Shown in pieces: positions 1 to 45,400 of a stretch of DNA of 64,000 nt. Under the pieces are notes generated by a model. The model was not told the origin of the DNA. It saw only the letters and a list, made by a program, of their open reading frames with translations, and searched no databases. The stretch is taken from NCBI GenBank assembly GCA_013399305.1, contig VXAI01000165.1, positions 266,971-330,970 on the forward strand, in the 5' to 3' direction. The stretch's first letter is position 1, and every line of letters starts with the position of its first letter. The stretch is from Rostratula benghalensis (Eukaryota > Chordata > Aves > Charadriiformes > Rostratulidae). A program made the translations under genes and the position numbers.

Positions 1-430
1 AGTATTTCTAGTTGTTGATGAGATCCCCCCTCAGCCTTCTCTTCTCCAGACTAAAAAGACCCAAGTCCCTCAGCCTTTCCTCCTAAGAGAGATGTTCAAG
101 GCCCCTCATCATCTTGGTTGTCCTCTGCTGGACCCTCTCCAGCAGTTCCCTGTCCTTCTTGAACTTGGGAACCCAGAACTGGATGCACTACTCCAGATGG
201 GGCCTCACCAGGTCAGAGGAGAGGGACAGGATGACTTCCAGGTGGAACCTGCTGGTCACTCTCTTCTTGATGCCCCCCAGGATGCCATTGGCCTTCTTGG
301 CCACAAGAGCCCATTGCTGGCTCCTGGTCCTCCTGTTGTCCACCAGGACTCCCAGGTCTTTTTCCTCAGAGCTGCTCTTTAGAAGGTCAGTCTCCAACCT
401 GTCCTGGAGCAGGGGGTTATTCCTCCACAC
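1..430 (-). repeat. CR1 LINE fragment, ORF2 C-terminal part
   Basis: The complement translates to typical CR1 ORF2 tail peptide (KDLGVLVDNR, ALVAKKANGILGGIKK, LVRPHLE). The element runs leftwards and its 3' end is outside the window. A dead fragment. Confidence 0.9.
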
Positions 431-622
431 AGTCTTGTGAGCGTTGTGTTCAAAAATGTGGAGCTTGAGTAGAATTTGTCACTCTGATTCTCAGGCTGTG
501 TTGAGATGAGGTTACGGGCCAGTCTGAAAATACCCACGTGTGGTTTATTTGACAGTGTGTGTGTTTCTAGTTTATTAACAACTAAATTAATAAGGCTGCT
601 TCTTTCTCTTTTGTGTTCCTAG
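1..622 (+). other. PAK1: PAK1 upstream intron, 3' part
   Basis: This is sequence before the first coding exon. It ends in a T-rich tract and AG at 621-622, so it is the end of an intron whose 5' non-coding exon lies outside the window. A CR1 fragment fills 1-430. The rest, 431-622, shows nothing else. Confidence 0.8.
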
Positions 623-643
623 TAACGGCCTCCCCAACTGAAG

Positions 644-34736
<34,093 letters not shown>

Positions 34737-35128
34737 AGCGTTGGAGTCGACACAGTCGCCGCCTCAAGACTTTCAGGCCTTCCCTTCGGAGACTGAAATT
34801 ATTCAGAGCCACCTGCCCCTCTCCCCTTCTACTCCTGCTTCGCAGGGGTGTTCCTCAAACTTGGATCTGCCCCCGAGGGTGGCGGAGGTTTCGCTTCACT
34901 GAATGGGGAAGGGCGCGCAACGGGGGACACTCCTGATCCCCCCCCAGGGAACCCTCCTCTTCCCATCCTCGTGATGGGGGCGAGAGGGGAGGAGTCTTTT
35001 CTGTGGCTGAGAAGGTCTTTCTGAGAACATCTTCACCTGACCTCCAGTTGGTTTTCCTATTTCTTACTGTTGTTTATCTTAAACACAAACCAAAACATAA
35101 ACGTGGAGCCTTAGACCACGTTGATCTT

Positions 35129-35134
35129 AATAAA
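35129..35134 (+). promoter_or_regulatory. proximal poly(A) signal AATAAA
   Basis: A canonical hexamer about 390 bp after the PAK1 stop. It would give a short 3' UTR. Confidence 0.55.
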
Positions 35135-35870
35135 TGAAACCTTTTGCTGCCCAGACTCTCCCCGCTTCTGGCAAGCTGCTGTTACACCTCTGAGGCTGCT
35201 TCTGTGCTTTGGGTGACTCGAGGGGGCAGCAGAAGTGTCAGCAGCTGTAACAACGGGGAGGGGAGCGAGGGGCTGAAGACTCACATCTCCTGGAACGCTG
35301 CCGGATGCTCCGAGGGAACCTGGAGAAGGCCTCCCTGTGCTTCCCTCAGCTGCTGGAGAACTTAATACGTGGATGATCCTTTTGCCAAATCGTGTGACCT
35401 GGGGAGGCCTCTCCCCTTTTAGTTTCAACACAACTAGTTAAATCTAGTCAAATCTCAGACATTACCGGTGTTCTAGAAGGTAAATTGCTGGAAAAATTGA
35501 CAGAGAGCTCTTTTAGGGTTATTTTATCAGTGCTGTGAGGCTTCTTAGAGACCTTTGCCCTGTATGATAAAGCAAACGGAGCAATTACTGTTATAAAGAT
35601 AAGATTTGCCTGCAAAATGATGTTGATGTTATTTCTTAGAGCAAATCCAGTGGAAAACAAACTGATCGTGGATGCTGCTTTCTTGGAGACGCGTGGGCGT
35701 TAATTTTTTTTTTTTTTTTTTTTTGAAATTATAGTGGTTTCTTTGTGCTACTGATTCCTTTGGATGCTAATAGTCTGTCAAACAACAGGAAAGCTGGAAC
35801 AACTAGAGGGATTGGTTGTAAACACTGGGCTTATGTTGAACTGTATACTGATTTTTTTTTTTTTTTTTTT

Positions 35871-35876
35871 AATAAA
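35871..35876 (+). promoter_or_regulatory. distal poly(A) signal AATAAA
   Basis: A canonical hexamer about 1.13 kb after the stop, directly after a long T run. It is the likeliest main PAK1 end. Confidence 0.65.
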
Positions 35877-35895
35877 ATGAACTGCTGTGTTTCTT

Positions 35896-36977
35896 AACTT
35901 GGGGCTGAGGAAGGATTGGAGAATTCACTGTTGCCAGACAAATCTGTCAGATGAGATGACTGTTGGTATTGTCACCAGGTGCTTGAAAGTGTTGTGTGAA
36001 GTAATACAACCTTGTCTCTTACTCCTTCTTCTGTAGCCCTTTGGGATAGCAAGTGGAGTAACTTTATATAGAGAGAAAATCGATAAAAGGTCTGTATTAT
36101 AACTGGAGGAGCTGCTTTCTCTGTTCTGCTTTGATCATCTGTGGGGTGAGTTTAAACCCATTCTGGAGTAACTGCTCATCTCCCTCCAACTCAAATATAT
36201 TTTTCCTATTTGCTCCACAATCCATAACAGCTCTTACTGTAGTTTTACTGGGTGTAGGTAGAGTTTGTGAGGTCTTTTGCTTCTGTGGTGCCTTCTCCCA
36301 TCCTTTGTGCTCCAGGGTTGACACAAGGCTGAAGTCCATTGCCTAAATCTGCAGCTTCTCTCCCTTTTTGTGTATGTACTTCATCTCCCTGTAATATTAA
36401 GAGTTTCCCCTTGCAAAGCTTGTATCTCAGGATGAACTCCTTGGGGAAGGCCATAAAGCCTCCAGCCTGGAGAGGGATATGATCTGTTGATGAGCTCCTT
36501 TGCTTGGAGCTTAGGTGGAGGTTGTGAAATGGAAGGCCACTATCCTTGAACAAATCCCTTTGATAAGGACATTCTTTATATTTCCTCTGGAAGACTCAAG
36601 ATGGCTTACGTGGGAAGAAAGGAATCAGGGGCTAGATCTCACTTGATTTAAAATCTCATATGGCTCTGGCTTGAGAGATTTGGCAACTGACTTTTTTTGA
36701 CAGCACAGGATCAAATCCCATCCACAAATGTGTTTAATGTCTCCGACTTCTCTTTAACTCTCTTTCCCACTCCTTCCTCTGCATCCCATTTGGATGAGAG
36801 CTTTCGTGCAGATGTGCCCCATCTGCGAGCAGACATGTGAAGTTATCTCTTCTGCAGCAGGATTTCTGCTAAATTTCCCCAAAGAAGGTAAAAAAGAGTT
36901 ATTTGTATGTGTTTAAGGCACTCTTCTGGATTCATTATTGCATAATGGGAAGAAAATGAGTTTTGGAGCCCTCAACA
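35896..36977. other. intergenic, nothing recognised
   Basis: Just past the PAK1 end. No exon, RNA gene or CR1 is seen. Confidence 0.6.
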
Positions 36978-37457
36978 GGAGAAAGACATGGAATGGGTCC
37001 AGTGGAGGGAAATGAGAGTAATCTGAGGGCTGGTGCCCCTCTCCTATTGAGGACAGGCTGAGAGAGTTGGGGTTGTTCAGCCTGGAGAGGAGAAGGCTCT
37101 GGGGAGACCTTAGAGCAGCCTTCCAACAGCTGAAGAGGAGTACAGGAGAGATGGGGAGGGACTCTTGATCACAAAGTATATGTGATCCTATAGTGATAAG
37201 ATGAGGGGTAATGGTTTTAAATTGAAAGAGGGGAGATTGAGATTAGATCTCAAGAAGAATTTATTTCCTGTGAGGGTGGTGAGGCACTGGCCCAGGTTGC
37301 CCAGAGAAGCTATGGCTGCCCCATCCCTGGAGGGGTTCAAGGCCAGTCTGGATGGGGCTTTGAGTAACCTGGTCTGGTGGGAGGTGTCCCTGCCCATGGC
37401 AGGGGGTTGGAACTGGATGATCTTTAAGGTCACTTCCCACTCTAACCATTCTATGAT
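36978..37457 (+). repeat. CR1 fragment, about 480 bp
   Basis: It runs from GAAAGACATGGAATGGG to CCATTCTATGATC. The ORF2 tail peptide MRGNGFKLKEGRLRLDLKKN is readable. Confidence 0.92.
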
Positions 37458-40400
37458 CTCTTTTTATGCTAGTGGTGTGGGTCTGTCTCCTTGAGTTCCA
37501 CTTTGAGTGCCTTGCACCCAGTTTCTGGTGGCAGCTTGAGAGGGGCTTTGCCTGTTGTTCTTCCCTGTCTTCTGGGAAGCTGCGAGGCTGGGACCGTAGA
37601 TGTCATCTTCTCCCACCTGTGACTGGTGGGCAACGGAGGTGATGGCTACAGCGTGCCCAGACCTAGTTTCAAGTTAACAGGCACGTCATGTTTCTATGTT
37701 CTCAGAAAATCTGAAGAAATTTTTTAACTCTCTTCAGCTTTGGAAAATGGGATTACTTTTTGTTCTTCTGAAGTACATCCTTTCCTTCCACTCTCTCTTC
37801 CACTGTACATCATCTGGTGTTGGCTTTGTGTAGCCATTTGCAGCACCTTCCTGTCTAGAGAGAGCTCTTAAATAGTGACTATGTCTTAAAAAATACTCTC
37901 CAGGGTTTATCTTTTCTCTGAGAGTCTTGACTTTGCTGTGATTTGAAAGCGACTCCTACTAGGGAACCTCTTCGATGGCTTTGCTTTTTCTTTCACGTAC
38001 TCTATGAACTGATTTGCCTGAGCTGAACCCATTTTTAATCACAGCCCTTCATTATTTATTTGCCTGTTAATATTAAAGCCTCTCTTCTGTATTAGAACAT
38101 AGAATACTCCATTGATTGAGTATCCTTTCAGAAAATTGGCTTCATTTTCGAACAGTCATGTATCAGAAGTGATATGACAGGACACAGCTTACGAAGGGCT
38201 CGGTAGAGGGAAAACCTCAAGCTCATCTTCTTTTCCAAAACACAGAAGATTGTCTTATTTAAGAAGCAATTAGCAGCTTCGACAAGATGCTTCCTATATT
38301 TCAAGAAGGGGCATTGATTTGTATTGCATTAGCTCTAGGTTTTCTTTGATCAAGCCATTGATTTGGAATTCACTGGGTCCAAGAGGCCTTGAAGAAGGCA
38401 GGTTGGGATACTGAGAGTGCAGAGCCTGGGGTGGAAAGCCCAGCAGAACTTGCTGGGTTGGTTGCAGCGGCGACAGCAGAACTTTGGCCGCCCCCAAAGT
38501 GTCTTAATGCACTGAACCTCTTTTTAAAGGACATAAATCTGCCTGGTGAGTCGTTACAGCCTCTTCTCTAGATGGGCCCTATGCTTCTACCAAACTGCGT
38601 TCCCCTTTTAAACAACAGGGGTGCATGGATTCCTCCAGCGAGGAGGCTCCTGGAGAAAGGAGGTTTCCATGGAGACACTTAACTTGACTTAAACCATCTG
38701 GTTAGAGCTTGAGAAGGGGGATCTGGGGGGGGGGAGGGGGATGGGTAAACACAGCATCGACACAAACCCCACTACTTTGCGCAGCAGCTGGGGTTGCCGC
38801 AGTGTTTGGTTGCCAACTTGATGCCCCTTTTCAGGGACCTGGTTTTGTGAAAGTGCTGAAAAAAACCCTTGCCTGGTCAGAAATGTGAGGTGTGTGAAAG
38901 GCTGTCACTTCTGAGCCGAGATCCCTGTTAGTATCCAAATCCATCTGTCTCTCAAGATGCCACGGGTTGGTGTAAGTAGGGCACATTTGCAGCAAAACAC
39001 CATGGAAAGAGTGGACTCCAAAGGCCTAAGGTAACTTGCCTCCTTAGAACTTTGACCTTAGAACAACATCCTTGACTGAGGGTAACATCAGTCCAGACCA
39101 AAGTTCAAGAATAATATTTGTTTGAACCTCATTCTTAATGAAGAGCTTGCCTAAGCCATTTGTACAGTGGATGACGACATCTTCGGTGTTAAAATCGTTA
39201 ATGGTGAAGTCTGATTCTCCATTCCCCTTCCCACCATAAAATAACGAGGCTTTTTACTGGCTTCTGATCTCAGCAGTGATGGAGAGCCTGGAGGTGCGTT
39301 TTGGGGTCGTAAGCCCAACTGGATCAAGTCTATGGGTAATTAATGCTCTGGGTTGTCACCATTTGTTGCTGATGACAGCTCACGTTGTCAAAGATGGGAT
39401 CTTGGAGAAGTGCCCACCAACTTCAACAGGGAATAGCCATCAGTAACAAAACAGATGGGAGCAGGACAGGAACTTGCTGCCACGTGAACACCTGCAGAGA
39501 AATGGTGGGAAGAGCTAGAGGAGAAGATGGAGTTGGTCCAAGGAGTGCTGGGGTGGGATGAAGCAAAGTTTAAAAGCTCAGCTGAGGTTTGATAATGCTC
39601 CGAGAAACGCAATTGCTGAGGAAATTCAAGAAGTGCAAACTCAAGGCTGGGATGTCTCTGCAGGAGGAGAGCAGGAAGGGAGAGGGGCTGGAGGCAGCAT
39701 CTGGAGCAGCAATATGGCTCTGAGTCCCAGCCCGCACTGAGGGAGCTGGAACTAACCCAGGAGGTTCACCCAAATGCCAAAATTCAGCTGAAAAGGCAAA
39801 AGTGGGCGCTCGAACGGAGGAGACGGCCGTGATGTGCCAAGGAACTGAAGAGCGAGGCCGGATTTCATGAGTGTGTGAAGCAGCAGAAGTAAATTTAACA
39901 CAGGCTTCTGTGGGTGATGAGCAGCTCCTTCCCTCTTGCCTTGCAGCATCGGTGTGGTGGCTTTGTAAAGAAGACTTTGTCACTCTTCACCTAACAGGTT
40001 TCTGACCACAGCTTTTATCTGAGGGTCTTTGTGTTGTGCCCCTACCTGGAAATGCCGGGGCTGTTGCTGTTTTAAAATCACCACCGAGCGAGATAATGTG
40101 TTTCTCTTCATCCTGCCTCGGTGTAACCCTCCGGGTTTGTTTTGCTTGTGGGGTCAGCTCAGTCATTTTAAAAACCAAACTCAAATCTTAAATAAAACCC
40201 GAGCTGAATGACCTGGTTCTCCTCCACTGGCTGTCTCCATGACCCTTGCGGTGACGGTAGCACTGAGTGGGGGTGCTTAAAGGAGGAGTTGTGTTTCTCT
40301 GACCTATTTTAGCTTAATCAGATCTTACATGATGAAGCTAGAAGCTGCTGGAGCAAGTGTGGTTTTTGCCACTTAAATTTTAACTTGTTTGTACATAGAT

Positions 40401-40957
40401 AATGCTCCAGGAAACAGTCTGGAAGTAGGATCTAGATCATGGATTGAGGAGGAAGCAGCTGGTAATGAGACCGTTGTCTCATGGATGCTTCTTTTCTCCC
40501 CAGGCAGAGCTTGGTGTCCAAGACTCCTCATTCAGAGGAGGAAATCAGGGGAGAGTTTGGGATAGGTACTTACAACCACTTTCTTGTGGAGTTGGTAGGA
40601 TGGGGCTGATGACAAGAGCAGGAGTTTCTCATCCTACCTGCTTGTTTGCTCAAGCACTTCCTTGCAGCAAGGAGCAGGAACATTGTGACCCGGGGAGGAC
40701 ACACGTTGCCACCACAACCCTCCTCCTGCAGTTCATCTCAGGCTTGTAAAACATCTGACCTGGATGTTATACTTTGAAGTCTGAACAACCCATCCCAGGG
40801 CTGAGAGGACTTTCTGAGGAAGGTGGGAGTGAGTGGCAGTGTAAGCTCTGCTGAATTCTCGCGCGTCAGCTGGGTGCTGAGCCGGATTTCAGAGAGGGCA
40901 CTGGAAGAGAAGAGGAAACCTTGCAGGGGGAGTTAACATAATCAACTAGAATACAAG
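37458..40957. other. intergenic, 3.5 kb, nothing firm
   Basis: Unassigned single-copy-looking sequence. It has a G-rich run near 38724-38747 and an isolated AATAAA near 40191. No supportable coding exon on either strand. Confidence 0.55.
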
Positions 40958-41205
40958 TTGGGTGGAGAATGGCTGGACAGCAGCCCTGAGAGTAAGTTCT
41001 TGGGGATGCTGGTGGATGAGAAGCTCAACATGAGCTGACAATGTGTGCTGGCAGCCCAGAAAGCCTGCTGCATCCTGGGCTCCATCAAAAGAAGCGTGGT
41101 CAGCAGAGTGTGTGTTGGGGGAAGAGATTCTGCCTCTCTGCTCTGCTCTGGGGAGGCTCCACCTGGAGTGCTGCATCAGGTTTTGGAGCAGGTCCTCACC
41201 CATTG
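40958..41205 (+). repeat. CR1 internal fragment lacking its 3' end
   Basis: It reads from GGTGGAGAATGGCTGG through CAGCCCAGAAAGCCTGC to TTTTGGAGCAGG. Confidence 0.8.
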
Positions 41206-42142
41206 CTGGGGCGGTAATGCCCTCTCCTGGCAGCTGCACTGGGGAGTCATTTCCCTTCACGGTGCTCAGTTTCCGTGAGCAACATAAAAAAAATCAGCTT
41301 TTAAATGTTTCTTTTGGCAGATGTGCTCTGAGGACAGCCAGCAGGCTCCAGCAGGGGTAAGGAGATGGTTGCAACATGGGATCTGGTGCCCTGGTTTGTC
41401 CATTCCTCTGCCATCACCCCATCTCCAGCTTTGCTCCTCTCTCATTTTCAAGTTACTAATTACACTGAGGCGTTGCAGCAGCCTCCTCAGGGAAACATGT
41501 CCCTCCCAGGCCAATGGTGACGTGTGAGCCATCAAGGACAGGCTCCCTGCTCCCACCACAGCACAGCTCCCCAGTGCTGGGTTCTCTGTGTCCATCAATG
41601 GGTGGGTGTCCACAGACCCCCCCTTGCTTCCTCTGCATCTGATGGGGCTTTCTGGTGGGCCAGGGCTTTCTGGTGGTCCAGGTTAAGTCTGCTAAGGGAG
41701 ATGGGACATGTCACCAATGTGCTGGTCTGGTTGGGAGAGGCTGTGAGGCACTGCTGAGCCCCCTTGTCCACTCTAAATGGAGCCATGGGTCAAGTGAACC
41801 AGGACCCATCTCTCACCCCACACCTGGTGCCCCACAGCCACTAGCCTGCATAAATTTGGGACTAACAGCTCTGCTGACCCTCAAGGTCAGGGTCCCACTG
41901 TCCACACGATGGGCTCTAATGGTGTTCAGGACCCAAGTGTGCCTGGATCATGCCCTAAAGGGCAGTGGGTAGGTAATGGTCCTCTGGTTTCTTACTGCTG
42001 GAGATCTGAAATGCTCCACAGCTGCTTCTGGGGCTGGGCTGGCACAGGAGAGCAGGGAGCTGGGGAGCAAAACACTTTTCCCTCAGCCCCACTTCTCCAT
42101 TTCTTTCCCCAAGCTCATGGTTTTGTGGGTGAGCATTCTGAA
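41206..42142. other. intergenic, nothing recognised
   Basis: No exon or repeat I can name. Confidence 0.55.
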
Positions 42143-42444
42143 GCACAAGTCTTGCGAGGAGCAGCTGAGGGAGCTGGGGGTGTTCAGCCTGGAGAAAAGC
42201 AGGCTGAGGGGAGACCTTCTTTCTATATCTAACTCCCTGGAAGGAGGATGTAGAGAGGCGGGGGTTGGTCTCTTTTCCCAAAGAACAGGCAATAATCAGG
42301 TAAGTGGTGAAGTCACCATCCCTAGAGGTGTTTAAAAGACAGGTAGATGTGGTGCTAAGGGACATGGTTTAGTGATGGGCTTTGTCAATGTTAGGTTAAT
42401 GGTTGGATTTGATCTTAATGGTTCAACCAAACTGATTCTATGAT
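42143..42444 (+). repeat. CR1 fragment with internal deletion
   Basis: ORF2 tail sequence ([17 protein letters not shown]) is followed, after about 42297, directly by 3' end sequence. Roughly 100 bases present in sister copies such as 27612-28408 are missing. It ends in GATTCTATG. Confidence 0.88.
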
Positions 42445-45400
42445 GCTTCCAACTGGGAAGCATCCAGTGCTTTCCTCTAATCCCCAAGTTTCCCAAACAT
42501 GCCAGGCTGTAATCCTGTCTCTCACCCGAAGTCTGAGTTTTGTAGGCACTCCAGAGTTTGGGAATGGCTCAACCCAGGTACACTATAAATTGTCCCATCT
42601 TCTTTGCCACCAGGAAGAAGCTGGTACAGAGGTCCCCACCCAGGGAGGACCAGCGCAAGGTCAGTGGGAATGTTAGAGTAGAGAGACATGGTGGTGTCCC
42701 AACATGGGGTACCATCCATCTCTGTTTCTCTCTTGCACTGGGGAGGGTGGTCTGGGTACAACCAGGTGAGTGCAAGAGCTTTAGGCACTGTCACCTCCTG
42801 TGTTGGTGTGCTGGGGAAGTGACATCCAATAACTGGTGACACCCTCTGACCAGCCTGGCTCTTCGCCAACCCCTGTGAAGGCTGAGAAGTGGCTGGTGAG
42901 GTCTCTGGGCTCATCCTGATGAGAAGTGCCATCCAAGAGTTTCCATGGTGACAAAACATCATGGCCTGGGCTGGGAGAGATGGGGTGCAGCATGAGTTTA
43001 AGAGCCTGCGTGGTGGGAAACACCTTTGCCGACCGAAAACGTAACTTCAAATCTGAGCCCCCACAAAATTCACTGGGGCTCAGGAGTATCACACACTGCA
43101 AAGTTCCCTGCAGGGCAACCTGTGCAGTTTATAACCCTGGGAAAGGGGGGATCTTGCCTTGACATCCCTGCTGAGAAGCAGCAGGGTGTCCCCACCACCT
43201 GGGGACATCAGGGAAGGTGCTAACATGGTCCTCCAAATTCACCCACTGAAGAGGAGTGTGAGGTAGGAGGAGGCAACACAGAGCAGCTGCCCTGGCACTC
43301 ATGAAATGAAACACTGATGTGTCTCACTCCTACCATCCAGCGTGGCCCCCTCACACCCTTTGTCACCTTACATTTGCTGAAGTTTTTTTATTGGACCCTC
43401 TTCTTCCTCACCGGTCCTTTCGCATGCTTTTCCCCTCTGAGGCTCCCATGGCCCTTCAGGGTAACTCAGGTTTCACCTTCCCAGCTCCATTGCAACCCCC
43501 TGATTTCTGCCAGAAAACAAGAAAACGATGCTGTTGCATGAAAGACAGCCATAAAATATGGGAGAAGGGTGAGGACTGCCTCTCCCCCTTTGCCCCTCTG
43601 TCCAGCCCAGGCAGTCCATGGTGCCAGCAGCAGCCAGCCCCAACATGGTAGAGTGGGCAGTGGAGCTGCTGCAGCAATGGCTGCCAGAGTTTGTTACTGC
43701 TGGCTGCTTTGAAGGGTGATGTGAAGCTCCTGTGGTTGCCCTCCATCTGCACAACACAGCTTGTACTTCTGCTAGGGGGCTGGTTCCCCATGATGAATCC
43801 TTCTGGTACCCCCTCGCTGCCTGTCTGAGGGACACAGCTCCCTTCAAAATGATGCTCAGAGCCCGTCCCGTGAGCCCCAGGACTGAGTAGTAGATGTCTG
43901 GCAGTTTTTTTTGTTTTTTTTTTGAGTTTAAATTCTAACACTTGGGGTAAGTTTTGCACCTGGTGAGTCACATGCTCCAGAAGAAACCTACGACAATCAT
44001 CTTTGGCAGATGTTGTAGGGCTTTGCACCATTATTCACAGCCATTGCCGTCACTTGGGAAGGGAGGGCAGCATTTTCCAGGAGCAAGAGGGCTTTAAAAT
44101 AACTCTGATCAATCCAAGCAGCCTGAGCTTGGATTTGAGCTTGGTGTTGAAGGAGATACCCTGTGAGGCAGGAGAGGGGTCAGGCTCTGGCTTCCCTCAA
44201 TTCTTCACAGCATGATGCAAAAGCTGCTGCTCCCCATTTGCATGGTGCCTCCGTATTGCCCTGAGTTTTCCTGCACCGATGCTTTGGGGAGCTGATGAAC
44301 TTCCTGATTTTTGATGTTTCAGAGCCATGTGTTTTGGGTTCAGGCTGGGAAATGGGGAGAGAGACCCCACTGAAGCCTCGTGCCCTGGGTCTCAGAGTGA
44401 AGCTGGCTGTCAGCATCTTTATACTTGCACACTTGGCTGCATGTTGCAGATCTGGTGCTTTCTGGTGCTCATGAGAGTTCTCTGTTCTCTTATGATGAGC
44501 CTTGGAGCCACCCAAAGTCTATTGGGGCCACCCAAGGTCCCTTTCTGCCCCTCAGCCTGTCCTCTGTGCCTCCACATACTGATGCTTCTGCCTTTTGGTG
44601 GTATCTTGGTATCTGCAAGAGGCAGATACTGCTCACCCATGGCCCCAGGGTCTGTGCCAGCACGGTGCCATCCTACAGGAGAGCTAGGGCTGAGGTTTGG
44701 GTCAGTTCAGGTCGCCTCCTCCTCCTCACCCCCCACTTCCCTTATCATTTCTGGGAACACCAATGCCATAAATGGTGCTGTTTCTGTAATTAATCTCGCG
44801 GGGATATCGTTACCTGCATGAGTCACCTGCTCTCAAGGCTCTGCAGCAGCACATTCTGCAATCATGCAGTGGGGAGGACACATCCCATCCCCTTCATGCT
44901 GCCAAGGCAGGGCACTGCAGGAGGACACATGTCCCAAAATGGGGTAAGACCAGGGGTGGGAGGAATGAAATTTTGTATTTCCCGGTGAAACACTCCTCAC
45001 CGTGGCCAGCAGCTTGGCAGGGGAATAGTCCCTGCTCCTTGTTTGTGCCATTTCCCCCTTACTTTCTCTTGACACAAACAGAGGCAAAACTCGTGGGTGT
45101 TCAAGGCTGGCCTGTCCCGCTGATATCCTTGGGGTGGGTTTCTATGGCACCAGTCCCTTGCAGGCATTTTCTTAATGGGCTCACAAACTCCAAGGCCGGG
45201 CTGGCCGGTGGCAGGGCTCCAGCAGGTCCTCGCTTGCCTTCCTCGCCTGCTGCCGGCGGGGAGAGGACACCGGGTGACAGGGGTGGGGTGGGACAGCGGG
45301 TGAGGATTTTGTGGGTGAGATAAGCTGGTGAACTCTGAGCTGAAGATACTGAAGCCACAGCAGCTGCTGCCCCATCAGAAAGTCCTTTGCCAGCGTTTTC

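Larger units (their letters stand above)
34737..35895 (+). other. PAK1: PAK1 3' UTR (end estimated)
   Basis: About 1.1 kb to just beyond the distal poly(A) signal. It is G/C-rich at first, then AT-rich with long T runs near 35706-35724 and 35852-35870. The exact cleavage sites cannot be seen. Confidence 0.7.

Noticed and set aside
40191..40196. AATAAA in the intergenic region as the end of a non-coding transcript
   Set aside because: There is no supporting exon structure; a lone hexamer is expected by chance.
43456..44031. 191-residue open frame on the - strand
   Set aside because: No recognisable family, and the overlapping frame on the same strand is equally plausible. Single-exon chance frame.
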